A program made the position numbers and the translations under genes. A model generated the notes under the pieces. That model did no database searches. It was not told the origin of the DNA and was given only the letters and a program-made list of their open reading frames with translations. 64,000 bases of DNA from Bog-756 sp963745955 (GTDB lineage: Bacteria; Actinomycetota; Acidimicrobiia; Acidimicrobiales; RAAP-2), in the NCBI GenBank assembly GCA_963745955.1, contig CAVUZI010000007.1, positions 930,001-994,000 on the forward strand, read 5' to 3'. Below are positions 7,990 to 17,508 of this stretch, in pieces (within the stretch, counting starts at the first letter, position 1; each line of letters begins with the position of its first letter).

Positions 7990-8895
7990 TCAGATCGGGT
8001 CGGGTACGGCACCACCGGATGCGACCAGCCGGGGGGACCGCTTCGAGCGAGCCTCCATCTCCGGGGGCGCCCACTTCGAGAGGAGGATCACCCCGGCGAA
8101 CATGGTGATGAGGAACACCGCTTGCAGCACGATGGCGCCCGGTGAGCTGTTGAGCTGCTCTCCGAAGAGCTCGATCCCGATGGCGATACTGGCCAGTGGG
8201 TCGACGATGAGCAGCGCCGACTGGGAGGCGGCCAACGGGCCGGCGGCAAACGCCGACTCGAGCAGCACGGTACCGACCACACCGCTCACCACCACTGCGT
8301 ACACGGGCCAGTGCACGAACAATCCGCTCCAGCCGTGATGCGCCAGCACCTCGGTGGCGGCTTTGACGAACGCGGCATCGATCGCCCACACCAGGGCGGC
8401 GGAAGCACCCAGCAGGGCGGCCCGTCGGGCGGGAGATCCCCACCGGCTGAGGATCAAGAGGACCACGATGATCAGGCTTCTGCTCCCGAGGGCCACGATC
8501 CACCCGCTCGGCGTGGGATGGCCGTGTCCTTCTTGGGGATCGGCCACCACCAAGAACCCGATCAGGCCGGCACACAAGAGGGCGGCGGCACCCCAGGTCC
8601 GGGAAGCGATGCGATCGTGGAGCCAAAAGACGCGGAGGGCGAGGGTGAAGATGAGCTCGGTGACCAGGATCGGCTGCACCGTGGCCAGCTCGCCGAAGTA
8701 GAGGGCCAGCGCGGTGAACACGAAGGTCCCGCCCATGCACACCATTCCCAACAGCCACATGGGCTGGCGGATCAGGAAGAGGGTGGTCTCCCAAAACGAC
8801 CGCTTCTCGTCGGATCCGGCGATGTTGGCCAGCCGTTGCAGCACGGAGGTCAGCGCCTGGCTGAACGCCCCGAGGAGGGCGAACACGATGCTCAT
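7990..8895 (-). CDS. DMT-superfamily (EamA-like) membrane transporter
   Basis: The 301-residue hydrophobic protein has about nine to ten predicted membrane helices in two repeats, starting MSIVFALLGAFSQALTSVLQR, and a charged C-terminus. This is the size and topology of the drug/metabolite transporter superfamily. The substrate is unknown. The start at 8895 is supported by an upstream GGGGAAGG; the open frame continues upstream only as shadow. The last ~25 residues are basic and poorly conserved-looking. Confidence 0.8.
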   Translation of the reverse strand: MSIVFALLGAFSQALTSVLQRLANIAGSDEKRSFWETTLFLIRQPMWLLGMVCMGGTFVFTALALYFGELATVQPILVTELIFTLALRVFWLHDRIASRTWGAAALLCAGLIGFLVVADPQEGHGHPTPSGWIVALGSRSLIIVVLLILSRWGSPARRAALLGASAALVWAIDAAFVKAATEVLAHHGWSGLFVHWPVYAVVVSGVVGTVLLESAFAAGPLAASQSALLIVDPLASIAIGIELFGEQLNSSPGAIVLQAVFLITMFAGVILLSKWAPPEMEARSKRSPRLVASGGAVPDPI

Positions 8896-9013
8896 GTGGC
8901 TGACCTTCCCCTCTCTGCCGGTGCCCACTGTGCCGGCGTCGCCTCTGCCGCAGTCGCGGCACAGACCATTCGAGACCAGGGGGCAACGACTTGGCAAGGC
9001 GCGCCCGGTCCGG

Positions 9014-10303
9014 TCATGGCGATTCGCATGTCGCCGGCTCGTGGGTGGGCTCCGGAACCAGACCGAGTCTCCAGGCCAGCCATGGGAACGAGTCCTCGAG
9101 CGCCTGGCTCCAGAGAGCGAAGTCATGGCCTCCGGGCCGGACCCTGATACACGTGGCGATCCCGGCGTGCAGGGCCGCTGGCTGCAGCAGGTGGGCGGCT
9201 TGCACCGGCTGGGTGTCCTGGTCCCCGACCTCGAACCATCCGGCCGAGCCGTCGAAGCGCCGGCTGTGGAGGAGCTGGGCCGGGTCATGGTCGGCGAACT
9301 CGGCCTCGGATCCGCCGAAGAGCGTGTCGATGGTCTGGGCCCTGGTGGTCTCCAAGTACTGGGGCGACGCAAATCCGGAGAACGACGCGAACGTCGGATA
9401 GACCGATGGATGGCGCAGGGCCAACATCACCGAGCAGGTCCCGCCGGCGGAGAGACCGCCGATGGCAAGTGACCCGGGACCTCTCGAGGCACTGAAGCGG
9501 CTCCGTACGAAGGCGGGCACGTCCTGGACGAGATAGGTCTCGGCATTGCCGAACTTGCTGTTGACGCACTCGGAATCCACGGTCTTCGTCCCGTTCGGGT
9601 CGGGCATGACGATGATCGGGGCCAGCCCGTGATGCGATTCGGCGAACGCATCGGCTGTGCTGTCGGCGTCGCCGTCGCCCGACCAGTCCGAGGCGCTTCC
9701 CGGCTCCCCGGGGAGCAGGATCAACGTGGGGAGCGATGGTGTCACCTTGGCGAACCAGGCCGGTGGAAGATACACGTAGGCCGGCCGCGTGGAGAAATGA
9801 GAGATCTTGGGCGGGATGGTCACGGCGATCAGCACGCCGTGATCGGGAAGCCTGCCCGTCGCCGCCACCTGGCTGCGGATCTGTTCCAGCTGGGGAGTGG
9901 CGACGACGTTCTCAGGGTCGAGAGTCAATAGGCGGCCCAACGTGGGGAACGAACCCGACTGCTGATCGATTGCATCCAGCGTGACCAACAGGGTCAACAC
10001 GATGGCGGAGACCGCCATCGACCGGCGCCATCCACCGCCTCCCCAGCCGATGACGGCCACGGAGAAGGCCAGGATGAACAGGAAGCCCCACACATAGGCC
10101 GACCGGGGTAGGTCCGAGCGGGTCAGCGAGCTCACCGTCGCCACCAGTGCCACCGCCGCGGTCACTGCTGCGGCTGCCGGCACTCCGAGGCTCAGCTGGC
10201 GCCTCCATCGACCCGAGCGCCAATCGACTGCAGCCACCAGCGTTGCCACGGCCAACAGGCGCAGCGCGAGAGGCAGCCACCCGGTGACGATCGAGACGTT
10301 CAC
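9014..10303 (-). CDS. Membrane-anchored esterase of the alpha/beta-hydrolase (esterase D / mycolyltransferase-like) fold
   Basis: After a GTG at 10303, about four hydrophobic segments fill residues 1-120, followed by a catalytic domain of about 290 residues. Its nucleophile motif is GGLSAGG, the oxyanion part is LLPGEPG and PDPNGTK, and the late His is in RPGGHDFALW. The arrangement resembles the Esterase_D/Ag85-type hydrolases of actinobacteria that act on the outer face of the membrane. The substrate is unknown. The frame is open upstream to 10411, but it overlaps the preceding gene, so the shorter start is chosen with moderate certainty. Confidence 0.75.
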   Translation of the reverse strand: MNVSIVTGWLPLALRLLAVATLVAAVDWRSGRWRRQLSLGVPAAAAVTAAVALVATVSSLTRSDLPRSAYVWGFLFILAFSVAVIGWGGGGWRRSMAVSAIVLTLLVTLDAIDQQSGSFPTLGRLLTLDPENVVATPQLEQIRSQVAATGRLPDHGVLIAVTIPPKISHFSTRPAYVYLPPAWFAKVTPSLPTLILLPGEPGSASDWSGDGDADSTADAFAESHHGLAPIIVMPDPNGTKTVDSECVNSKFGNAETYLVQDVPAFVRSRFSASRGPGSLAIGGLSAGGTCSVMLALRHPSVYPTFASFSGFASPQYLETTRAQTIDTLFGGSEAEFADHDPAQLLHSRRFDGSAGWFEVGDQDTQPVQAAHLLQPAALHAGIATCIRVRPGGHDFALWSQALEDSFPWLAWRLGLVPEPTHEPATCESP

Positions 10304-10325
10304 GCCGGGTACCGATGGGGCCCGG

Positions 10326-11354
10326 TCACGACCCTTCCGAGGAGGGGGCACCTCCGGTGCTTCCGGTGGACAACCAGCGCCGAAGCCCGGCGGCGTTGGA
10401 GTGGACCCCATTCATCACATCCAGCTTCTCGCGGTGCTCCTCGGGTACGCCGTCCAGATCGGAGGCGAACGCGGCGTCCAGCGCAGCCGCGATGTCCTCA
10501 CCTCTGCGAAAGGCTGACTCGGCCACGTCGACCCACCGCCGCAACGTCCCGTCAGCCTCGTCGAGCACGTCGGCCGGATCATCGAGGACTCCGTAATGGG
10601 CGAGGGCCAACGCCGTCGGGCGTCGCTCAGCGAACCGGTGCAGGGAATGAAGGGCCAGATCGAGGTCGAAATCGGGTGGCGGCGTCGACGGTCGCAGCAC
10701 CCCGGCGTCGGGGAGCTTCACGCCCACCGCGTCCCCGGCGAACAGCACACCACTCAACGTGTCGTGCAGGGCCAGATGGTGCTTCGCATGACCGGGCGAG
10801 TCCACGGAGATGAGCGAGCGGTCCGCACTCACCCGGATCGCCTCGAGGTCCTCCAGCACGTGGATCCGCTCGGGCGGAGTGGGGTCGAGCCGGCCGTAGA
10901 GCGAGTCGAGGAGGGAGCCGTAGACACGGGAGGCGGAATCGACCAACCTGGTCGGGTCAGCCAGGTGACGGGCGCCCTTCTCGTGGACGTAGATGACGGC
11001 CTTGGGGAACGCCCGGGCCACGTCACCGACACCTCCCGCGTGATCGAGGTGGATGTGGGTGACGACCACCCCGGCGAGATCGGTGGCGCCCACACCCAGC
11101 CGATCCAGCGTGGCCAGGAGTACGGGCACCGAGCTCTGGCTGCCCGTCTCGACCAGGACAGGGGAGTCCCCCTCGATGAGGTAGCCGGCCGTCACCCGCT
11201 CCCATCCCCCGAGGAACGTGTCCAGCTCGATGACCCCCTCGGCCACGGTCGTGCCCGCCGGCGGCGCTTCGGGGTCCGAGGGGTCGAACGGATGAGTGCC
11301 GGGGACGTCTCGTCCCCCTCCGTCCGACCGGTGCCGGTGGCGTCCGCTCACCAC
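10326..11354 (-). CDS. Metallo-beta-lactamase-fold hydrolase
   Basis: The protein of about 340 residues has the zinc motif HIHLDHAGG, the later H in DSPGHAKHH, D in FAGDAVGV, and H near the end (LALAHYGVL). This is the glyoxalase II/MBL class that acts on thioester-like or ester substrates. Two adjacent GTG codons (11349-11354) are the likely start, 47 bases after the GH15 stop; an in-frame GTG at 11246 is an alternative. Upstream frame extension is arginine-rich shadow of the neighbouring gene's tail. Confidence 0.82.
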   Translation of the reverse strand: MVSGRHRHRSDGGGRDVPGTHPFDPSDPEAPPAGTTVAEGVIELDTFLGGWERVTAGYLIEGDSPVLVETGSQSSVPVLLATLDRLGVGATDLAGVVVTHIHLDHAGGVGDVARAFPKAVIYVHEKGARHLADPTRLVDSASRVYGSLLDSLYGRLDPTPPERIHVLEDLEAIRVSADRSLISVDSPGHAKHHLALHDTLSGVLFAGDAVGVKLPDAGVLRPSTPPPDFDLDLALHSLHRFAERRPTALALAHYGVLDDPADVLDEADGTLRRWVDVAESAFRRGEDIAAALDAAFASDLDGVPEEHREKLDVMNGVHSNAAGLRRWLSTGSTGGAPSSEGS

Positions 11355-11400
11355 GGCACCGGCGTCGATCGAACTGTGGCTGCCTGCGGCACCGGACCGG

Positions 11401-13719
11401 CTACCGGCGTTTGGCCGGAGCCTTGGCGCGGACCACGGCTTGCTTCCGACCCGAGGATCGCGCCGGAGCCTTTTCCGTCGCCTTCGCCGGTCTCCCGGTC
11501 GCCTCCGTCGCCTTCGTCGCCTTGGCCTTCTTCGCCCCACTGGCCTTCTTCGTCGCCTTGGCCGTCTTGGCCGCCGTTGCCGTCCTCGCCACTTTGGTGG
11601 TCTTCGACGCTTTGGCCGTCTTGGCCGCTCTGGCCACTCTGGCCACTCTGGCCGTCTTGGCCGTCTTGGCCGGGCTGGCGGCCGAGTTCCTGGCGGCCGA
11701 CTTCCTGGCGGCCGACTTCCTGGCGGCCGGTGCGCCCCGCCCCCTGGCCACTGCCATGCCCCCGGACGGCGATCCGATCGCTTCCTTCACCACATGGGCG
11801 GCGCTGTGGGCGGGGTCGCCGGTGCCGCTTTCGACCAGCCTCGACAACACGTTGCGGGCGCTGAAGGCGCCCCTGTGGCGGGTGGCGCTGCCCTTCCCCT
11901 CGACCAGAGCCCGCCGGGCCAGGGTGGAGATGACGTGGCTCGAGGACGGCTTCTCGTCGCCGCCGATCTTCGAGGCCGAGTTGACCAGGGACACGTGCGA
12001 GAACGCTTGCGGGAAGTTACCCACCAGCCGGCCGGCGACAGGGTCGTACTCCTCCGACAGGAGACCGAGGTCGTTTCGAAGGCACAACAGCCGATCGAGG
12101 AGCTGGCGGGCGTCGTGGTCGCGTCCGAGCAGCGAAAGACAGTCCGCCAGCCAGAACGAACAGGCCAGAAAGGCACCCTCCCGACCGGTCAATCCGTCCA
12201 CGTCGCCGGTGTCGACGGTGCGGTACCGCAGGACGAATCCCCCCTCGACGAGCTCGCGCTCGATGGCCTCGATGGTTCCACGCATCCTCGGGTCGTGGGC
12301 GGGGAGGAATCCGACCAACGGGATCATCAGCAGGCTGGCGTCGAGCTCGTCCGATCCGTAGTACTGGGTGAACGAGCCCTTCTCGGCGTTGAAGCCTTCA
12401 TCGCAGACCTGGTCGTGGATCTCCTTTCGCACCACCTTCCAATGCTCGACCGGCCCCGGGAGGTCATGTTCCTCGGCCGTCTTGATGGCGCGGTCGATCG
12501 CCACCCATGCCATCACCTTGGAGTGGGTGAAGTGCCGCCGCGGCCCCCGCACCTCCCAGATGCCGTCATCGGGTTCGCGCCAACCGTCACCGAGGAACTC
12601 CATCAGCGAAAGCTGGAGCTCCCACGTCGGGCTGTCGCCGGGTTCGACGGCCCCCGAGGATTCGTACAGGGCCGACATCACCTCGCCGTAGACATCGAGT
12701 TGGAACTGCCCCGCCGCGGCATTGCCGATGCGCACCGGGGAGGACCGCTCGTAGCCGGGCAGCCAATCGATCTCCCACTCGTCGAGACGACGCTCCCCTC
12801 CCGCCCCGTACATGATCTGCATCTGGGCGGGATCACCGGCAATGGCCCGGAGCAACCAGCTCCGCCAGTCCATGGCCTCCTGGTAGAAGCCGCCGCGCAT
12901 CAGCGACTCGAGCGTCAGCGTGGCGTCCCGCAGCCAGCAGAACCGGTAGTCCCAGTTGCGGGATCCTCCGAGCGTCTCCGGCAACGACGTGGTGGCGGCG
13001 GCGACGATGCCCCCGGTGGGCTCGTAGGTCAACGCCTTGAGGGTGATCAACGATCGCACCACCGCCTCGCGGTACTCCCCCTGGTAGGTGCACTGCTTGG
13101 CCCAGTCGGTCCACCAGAGCTCGGTGTCCTGGATGGCGTAGGCGGCATCGACCGGGCGGGGCGGATCTTCATTGGCCGGGAACCAGGTCAGGGAGAAGGG
13201 GATCTGCTGGCCCTCCCAGACGGTGAACTCGGCCACGGTGGTGAGGTCCTGACCCTTGCAGGTCACCGGAGTCCACAGCGAAAGCCCGTCGGGACCGGCG
13301 ATGGCGTTGAGGGTCCCTTCGGTCCTTCGGACCCAGGGGACGATCTGGCCGTAGCCGAACCTGATGGTCAGGTCCATCTCCATGGTCACTTTTCCGCGCA
13401 CACCCTCCACCAGGCGCACCACTTCGGGATGTTGCTGACGGATGGGCATGCAGTCGACCACCCGGACGGAGCCCTCGTCGGTCACGAACTCCGTCTCGAG
13501 GACCAGGGTGTCGCCCCGGTAATGGCGGTGGGTGGCACCGTGGGACCCCTTCGGCGCCAGCTTCCACGACCCGTGGTCCTCGTCGCCGAGCAGCTTGGCG
13601 AAACAGGCGGCCGAGTCGAAGCGGGGCAGGCACAGCCAGTCGATCGAGCCGTCCCGCCCCACCAGGGCGGCGGTGTGGAGGTCGCCGATGATGCCGTAAT
13701 CCTCGATGGAAAGCGCCAT
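11401..13719 (-). CDS. GH15 glucoamylase/trehalase-like enzyme with a histone-H1-like Ala/Lys tail
   Basis: Residues 1 to about 620 are a complete glycoside hydrolase family 15 protein, starting MALSIEDYGIIGDLHTAALV, with the catalytic-domain segments NWDYRFCWLRDATLT and GLLSEEYDP and the end motif NFPQAFSHVSLVN. GH15 members in actinobacteria act on trehalose or alpha-glucans. The last ~130 residues are unusual: after a basic linker they consist of Ala/Lys/Thr repeats (KTAK, RVAR, KKA) like the C-terminal tails of bacterial histone-H1-like proteins. The ATG at 13717-13719 is chosen over an upstream MMAQ... start because the family N-terminus begins there. Confidence 0.9.
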   Translation of the reverse strand: MALSIEDYGIIGDLHTAALVGRDGSIDWLCLPRFDSAACFAKLLGDEDHGSWKLAPKGSHGATHRHYRGDTLVLETEFVTDEGSVRVVDCMPIRQQHPEVVRLVEGVRGKVTMEMDLTIRFGYGQIVPWVRRTEGTLNAIAGPDGLSLWTPVTCKGQDLTTVAEFTVWEGQQIPFSLTWFPANEDPPRPVDAAYAIQDTELWWTDWAKQCTYQGEYREAVVRSLITLKALTYEPTGGIVAAATTSLPETLGGSRNWDYRFCWLRDATLTLESLMRGGFYQEAMDWRSWLLRAIAGDPAQMQIMYGAGGERRLDEWEIDWLPGYERSSPVRIGNAAAGQFQLDVYGEVMSALYESSGAVEPGDSPTWELQLSLMEFLGDGWREPDDGIWEVRGPRRHFTHSKVMAWVAIDRAIKTAEEHDLPGPVEHWKVVRKEIHDQVCDEGFNAEKGSFTQYYGSDELDASLLMIPLVGFLPAHDPRMRGTIEAIERELVEGGFVLRYRTVDTGDVDGLTGREGAFLACSFWLADCLSLLGRDHDARQLLDRLLCLRNDLGLLSEEYDPVAGRLVGNFPQAFSHVSLVNSASKIGGDEKPSSSHVISTLARRALVEGKGSATRHRGAFSARNVLSRLVESGTGDPAHSAAHVVKEAIGSPSGGMAVARGRGAPAARKSAARKSAARNSAASPAKTAKTARVARVARAAKTAKASKTTKVARTATAAKTAKATKKASGAKKAKATKATEATGRPAKATEKAPARSSGRKQAVVRAKAPAKRR

Positions 13720-13837
13720 GTCCCCATGTCTAGCCGGAGGCACGGCCCCCTGTGCTGCTCTCCATGGCCATACCACCCGTTGTGCCATCACGGACGACCC
13801 GGTGGCCGAGTCCGGGTCCTTCCGGGTTGCGGCCGAC

Positions 13838-15011
13838 TCAACCGAAGGTGCAGGGGCCCGTGCTGACGGCGCGGGACAGGTTCTCGGCCTTGGTCACCCG
13901 GGCCAGCACCCCTGGAGAGGCAAGGGCGTAGCCGATATCGCCGTCGGTGGTCGATCGCGAGAACACGACGCCGATCACCTGTCCGTCCGGCTGGACCAGG
14001 GGACCCCCGGAGTTGCCGGGGCGGACGATCGGCCTGGATCTCGTAGACGTCCCGCACGGTCAGTCCCTGGCCGTAGATGTCCCGACCTTCGGCTTCGAAT
14101 TCGGCCATGACCCCGGCCGGCTGCACCTTGAACGGCCCCCCGCCCGGATAGCCGAGCACCGCGGCCTGAACCCCTCGGGTGGACTTGTCGGGATCGAGGG
14201 CCAGGGGCGGTTCGTAGACGCCCTTCACCCGCATCACGGCCAGATCGAAGGAAGGATCGAACGACAGGACGGTGGTCTGCAAGAGGTTGTTCCCGACCTC
14301 CACCACGGGATGGGGAATGCCGGCGATGACATGGGCATTGGTCACCACCAGTCCGGCACCGACGACGAAACCCGATCCCTCCTGGATCTGCCCGCATCCG
14401 TCGCCGATGACCTTGACGGTCGATGCTCCGGCATGGGCGACCGCCTCTTGCAGCTGGGCCTCGCCGGGCAGGGACACCGGCCCGGCGGATGCCGGGGCCA
14501 GTTGGGCGAAGACAGGCGGGAAGCCCTCGGCGGAGAGGAAGCTCTGTACCCGGGAGAAGACGGACGGCGGGGCGGGAAGCACGTTGTCGAGAGACCTGAG
14601 GATCGTCGACTGGTCGATGGCCGTGTTGAGGCTGAGCGACGAGCTGTTGACCAGGGTGCTGGCCAGTAGCCAGGCCACCAGGAGCGAGGCGGCAATGGCC
14701 ACCACCACGCCGAGCGCGGAGTCCACCGGTCCCAGTATCCCCCGGTGGATCCGTCGAAAGGCGAGGCTGCCGACGACGCGGCCGGCCAGACCGCAGAAGG
14801 CGGCGATACCGAGCATGGTCACCAGGGCCACCGCGGTCCGCGCCGGCTGGGAGTGCACCCAGCGCACGGTCACCGACGCCAGCAGCGCACCGAGATAGAG
14901 GCCCACCAGGAACCCCCCGAAGGAGAGCACCTGGACGATGGCACCCAGCCGGAGACCCTGGATGGCGGCCAGCAGGACCACAACCACCACGACGACGTCG
15001 ACCAGGTTCAT
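13838..15011 (-). CDS. MarP-like membrane serine protease, CvpA N-terminus (+1 frameshift before the catalytic Ser)
   Basis: The first ~160 residues are a CvpA-type four-helix membrane domain (MNLVDVVVVVVVLL). The rest is a trypsin-like periplasmic protease with catalytic His in TNAHVIAG and Asp in SFDLAVMRV. The catalytic Ser motif GNSGGP appears only after removing one C near 14027, which also gives a natural end ...VSTGPCTFG and stop at 13838. Related MarP of Mycobacterium tuberculosis (family knowledge) confers acid and oxidative stress resistance. The total is about 390 residues. Without the correction the enzyme would lack its Ser. Confidence 0.85.
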
Positions 15012-15221
15012 CGCCCCGGCCCTTCGCGGGTGGCGAGCGCGGAGAGAGAGGAGGAGCGAGGGACCGGCACCACCGACTAAACGTAGACGGACGGGGTCGG
15101 GCCCGAGCGTCATCACCCCTCCCCACCGGGCCCACGTGGCAAGATCTGGAGTGGAATCGATCGACCCGTCGGCCCGGTCCGGATGGCGGGCGTCGCGAGC
15201 AGATGAGCGGGGTAGTTGTCC

Positions 15222-15968
15222 GTGAGTGATCAGACGCCTCCCGCCGAGGGTGAGCAACCCGCGGTGGACCCAGAGTCCCCGGGGCCGGATGTGCCCCCGC
15301 CGCCCCCTCCGGCCGCCGGATCCAGCCTCCCGCCTTCGGCCCCGCCACCCCCTCCCCCCAGCGGTTTCAACCCGCCGCCCCCGGCTCCGCCTCCCCCTCC
15401 CATCAGGGGATACCGGCCGCCGCGGCCGGCCCCGCCTCCGTCCGCATATCCGCCCCCACCGGCCTACGGGTACCCGACCGGTCCCACCGACCGGTTCGGC
15501 CGACCTCTGGCGGAATGGTGGCAACGCCTGGTCGCCATCATCATCGACTACCTCATCCTCGGCGTCCCGAAGGGCATCATCACGGCCATCTTCGTCGGTG
15601 CTACCGGCGGCGGCGGCATCTACCAGTCCCACTGGATCGCCAGCGTCATCATCATCGGGATCGTCTTCGCCGTCGTCGACATCGGCTACTTCGCGCTTCT
15701 GAACGGAAGTGAGAAGGGTCAGACCGTCGGTCAGATGATGCTCGGGATCGCAGTCCGCGACGAGCCCTCCGGTGGGGCGATCGGGCCCGAGCGGGCAGGT
15801 GTCCGGATCGTCGTGCTGTACCCGGAGGTCCTGGTGGGATGGATACCGGTCATCGGAGCCATTGCCGGGCTCTACACCCTGGTCGCCGCCCTGTCCCCCC
15901 TGTGGGACAACCGGAGGCAGGGGTTCCACGACAAGGTGGCGCACACGGACGTCATCAAGGTTCGCTGA
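15222..15968 (+). CDS. RDD-family membrane protein with a Pro-rich N-terminus
   Basis: A 75-residue proline/glycine-rich N-terminus (many PPPPP runs) precedes an RDD domain with three to four hydrophobic segments, starting RPLAEWWQRLVAIIIDYLIL and ending in a WDNRRQGFHDKVAHTDVIKV motif characteristic of RDD proteins. The function of RDD proteins is poorly known (some act as ion exchangers or stress membrane proteins). The GTG at 15222 is preferred over the TTG at 15216, with AGCGGGG upstream. It is divergent from the MarP-like gene, with 210 bases between. Confidence 0.8.
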   Translation: MSDQTPPAEGEQPAVDPESPGPDVPPPPPPAAGSSLPPSAPPPPPPSGFNPPPPAPPPPPIRGYRPPRPAPPPSAYPPPPAYGYPTGPTDRFGRPLAEWWQRLVAIIIDYLILGVPKGIITAIFVGATGGGGIYQSHWIASVIIIGIVFAVVDIGYFALLNGSEKGQTVGQMMLGIAVRDEPSGGAIGPERAGVRIVVLYPEVLVGWIPVIGAIAGLYTLVAALSPLWDNRRQGFHDKVAHTDVIKVR

Positions 15969-15985
15969 ATTCTCCCCGCCGGGCT

Positions 15986-17341
15986 GTGATCACCATCTCC
16001 CCTCGACGGCTCGGCCCGGTGGTGGCAACAGTGTTCGTCGTGCTGTCGGTGGCCGGCTGCGCCGCCGCGGAATCGACTCCTCCCCCTTCGACCTTCGGCA
16101 CCGACTCGCCCTGGCTCGGCACTCTCAGCGCGGTGGCCCTTCCGGCCCCGGTCAACTCCCTCACCTCCCTGGACTGCGCCAGCGCCACCCGGTGCTGGGC
16201 GGTCGGCTCGACGGTGGGAGGGGGTGGCGCGCCCAACGGTGCGGCCGTGATCAGGACCACGGACGGTGGGGTCAGGTGGACGACCCAGGTCATCCCGCCC
16301 ACGGTGGGCTATCTCTCCGGCGTCGCCTGCACCGACGTGATCCGCTGCACGGCGGTCGGCCAAGCCAGCCAGGCGTCCGCCGGTCAGGCCGTGATCATCA
16401 CCACCGCCGATGGTGGCGTCCAGTGGACACAGGTTCCCGCCCCGCCCGGCGTCCTCGACCTCAGCGCCGTCTCCTGTCTGGCAGACGGCTGGTGCATGGC
16501 CGTCGGAGCCGCGGCGACCGGTTCGGTGGCCCTGGTGTCCACCACCTCGGGGACGACGTGGGTCCAAGCGGGTACCCTTCCGGCCAACATGTCCGGAGCC
16601 ACCTTCATCTCGTGTACCGGGGACCAGCGCTGCTGGGTCACCGGTCACACCGCGGTGGCTTCCGACCACGTGGTCGGAGCCCTCGCCCTCACCACCGACG
16701 GCGGATCCAACTGGGCCATGGTCCCCACACTTCCGGGCAGCGGCTATCTCAACGGTGTCTCCTGCCTCAACGGGCCGCCGACCGGCAGCGGTGCGTTCCC
16801 GGTCCCCTCCACCACCTCGACGACATCACCTGCGGTGGCACCGGGCGCGGCCACCACCGCGTCGACTGTGTCCGCCGACGCTGCGTCCACCACCACCGCT
16901 CCACCCACCACCGATCCGCCCCCCACCACCGCGCCGCCCGCCACGACCACCACCACTACGCCGCTCGTGGGTGTTCCCGGCGTCCGTTGCATGGTCGTGG
17001 GGACGACCGCCGACTCCTTGAACGGGGCCAGGATCGGGCACGGACTCCTCTTCACCACCGACAACGGTGGTGCGACCTGGTCGAGCCAGACGGTCACCGC
17101 ACAGTCCGCCTCGCTCACGGGTGTCTCGTGCACCGCCATCGGAACCTGCGTCACCGTGGGGAGTTCGGTCCTCTCCGCGCCCCAAGCCGGTCTGATGATG
17201 GTGAGCGGATCGCCGGCGGATCCCTGGAAGTCTCCGTCAGTGGTCGGCGCCCCGCAGCCGCTGACCGCGGTGAGCTGCACCTCGACCTCGCGGTGCGTCG
17301 CCGTGGGCGAGTCGATCAGCGAACACCTGGCCGGCGGGTGA
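15986..17341 (+). CDS. Secreted seven-repeat beta-propeller lipoprotein
   Basis: The start is the GTG at 15986, 18 bases after the RDD stop, giving 451 residues. The N-terminus is a lipoprotein signal (lipobox around VAGCAAAE). Seven repeats each end in a Cys-x5-8-Cys module followed by AVG or a variant (LDCASATRC, VACTDVIRC, VSCLADGWC, ISCTGDQRC, VSCLN..RC, VSCTAIGTC, VSCTSTSRC), with TTDGG-type turns between, as in BNR/Ycf48-like propellers. In repeat five a ~60-residue Thr/Pro/Ala-rich insert separates the two Cys. It is likely extracellular; the ligand is unknown. Confidence 0.8.
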   Translation: MITISPRRLGPVVATVFVVLSVAGCAAAESTPPPSTFGTDSPWLGTLSAVALPAPVNSLTSLDCASATRCWAVGSTVGGGGAPNGAAVIRTTDGGVRWTTQVIPPTVGYLSGVACTDVIRCTAVGQASQASAGQAVIITTADGGVQWTQVPAPPGVLDLSAVSCLADGWCMAVGAAATGSVALVSTTSGTTWVQAGTLPANMSGATFISCTGDQRCWVTGHTAVASDHVVGALALTTDGGSNWAMVPTLPGSGYLNGVSCLNGPPTGSGAFPVPSTTSTTSPAVAPGAATTASTVSADAASTTTAPPTTDPPPTTAPPATTTTTTPLVGVPGVRCMVVGTTADSLNGARIGHGLLFTTDNGGATWSSQTVTAQSASLTGVSCTAIGTCVTVGSSVLSAPQAGLMMVSGSPADPWKSPSVVGAPQPLTAVSCTSTSRCVAVGESISEHLAGG

Positions 17342-17508
17342 ACCACTGCTCCGGGGTCGAGGTCCTGGGATGATGGGGGCCGCCATGAGCCCCACACGCC
17401 ACCGTCGGACGCCCGGTCACACCCTCTTCCTATGATTCACCACGTGCACCGGTCATCGAAGAGCATGCCCCTCGGGGGCCACCGCCCCTACCCGCGGACA
17501 GGGAACCC

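Noticed and set aside
11296..13866. A long plus-strand ORF antisense to the GH15 gene
   Set aside because: It is a shadow frame; the minus-strand GH15 motifs are unmistakable.
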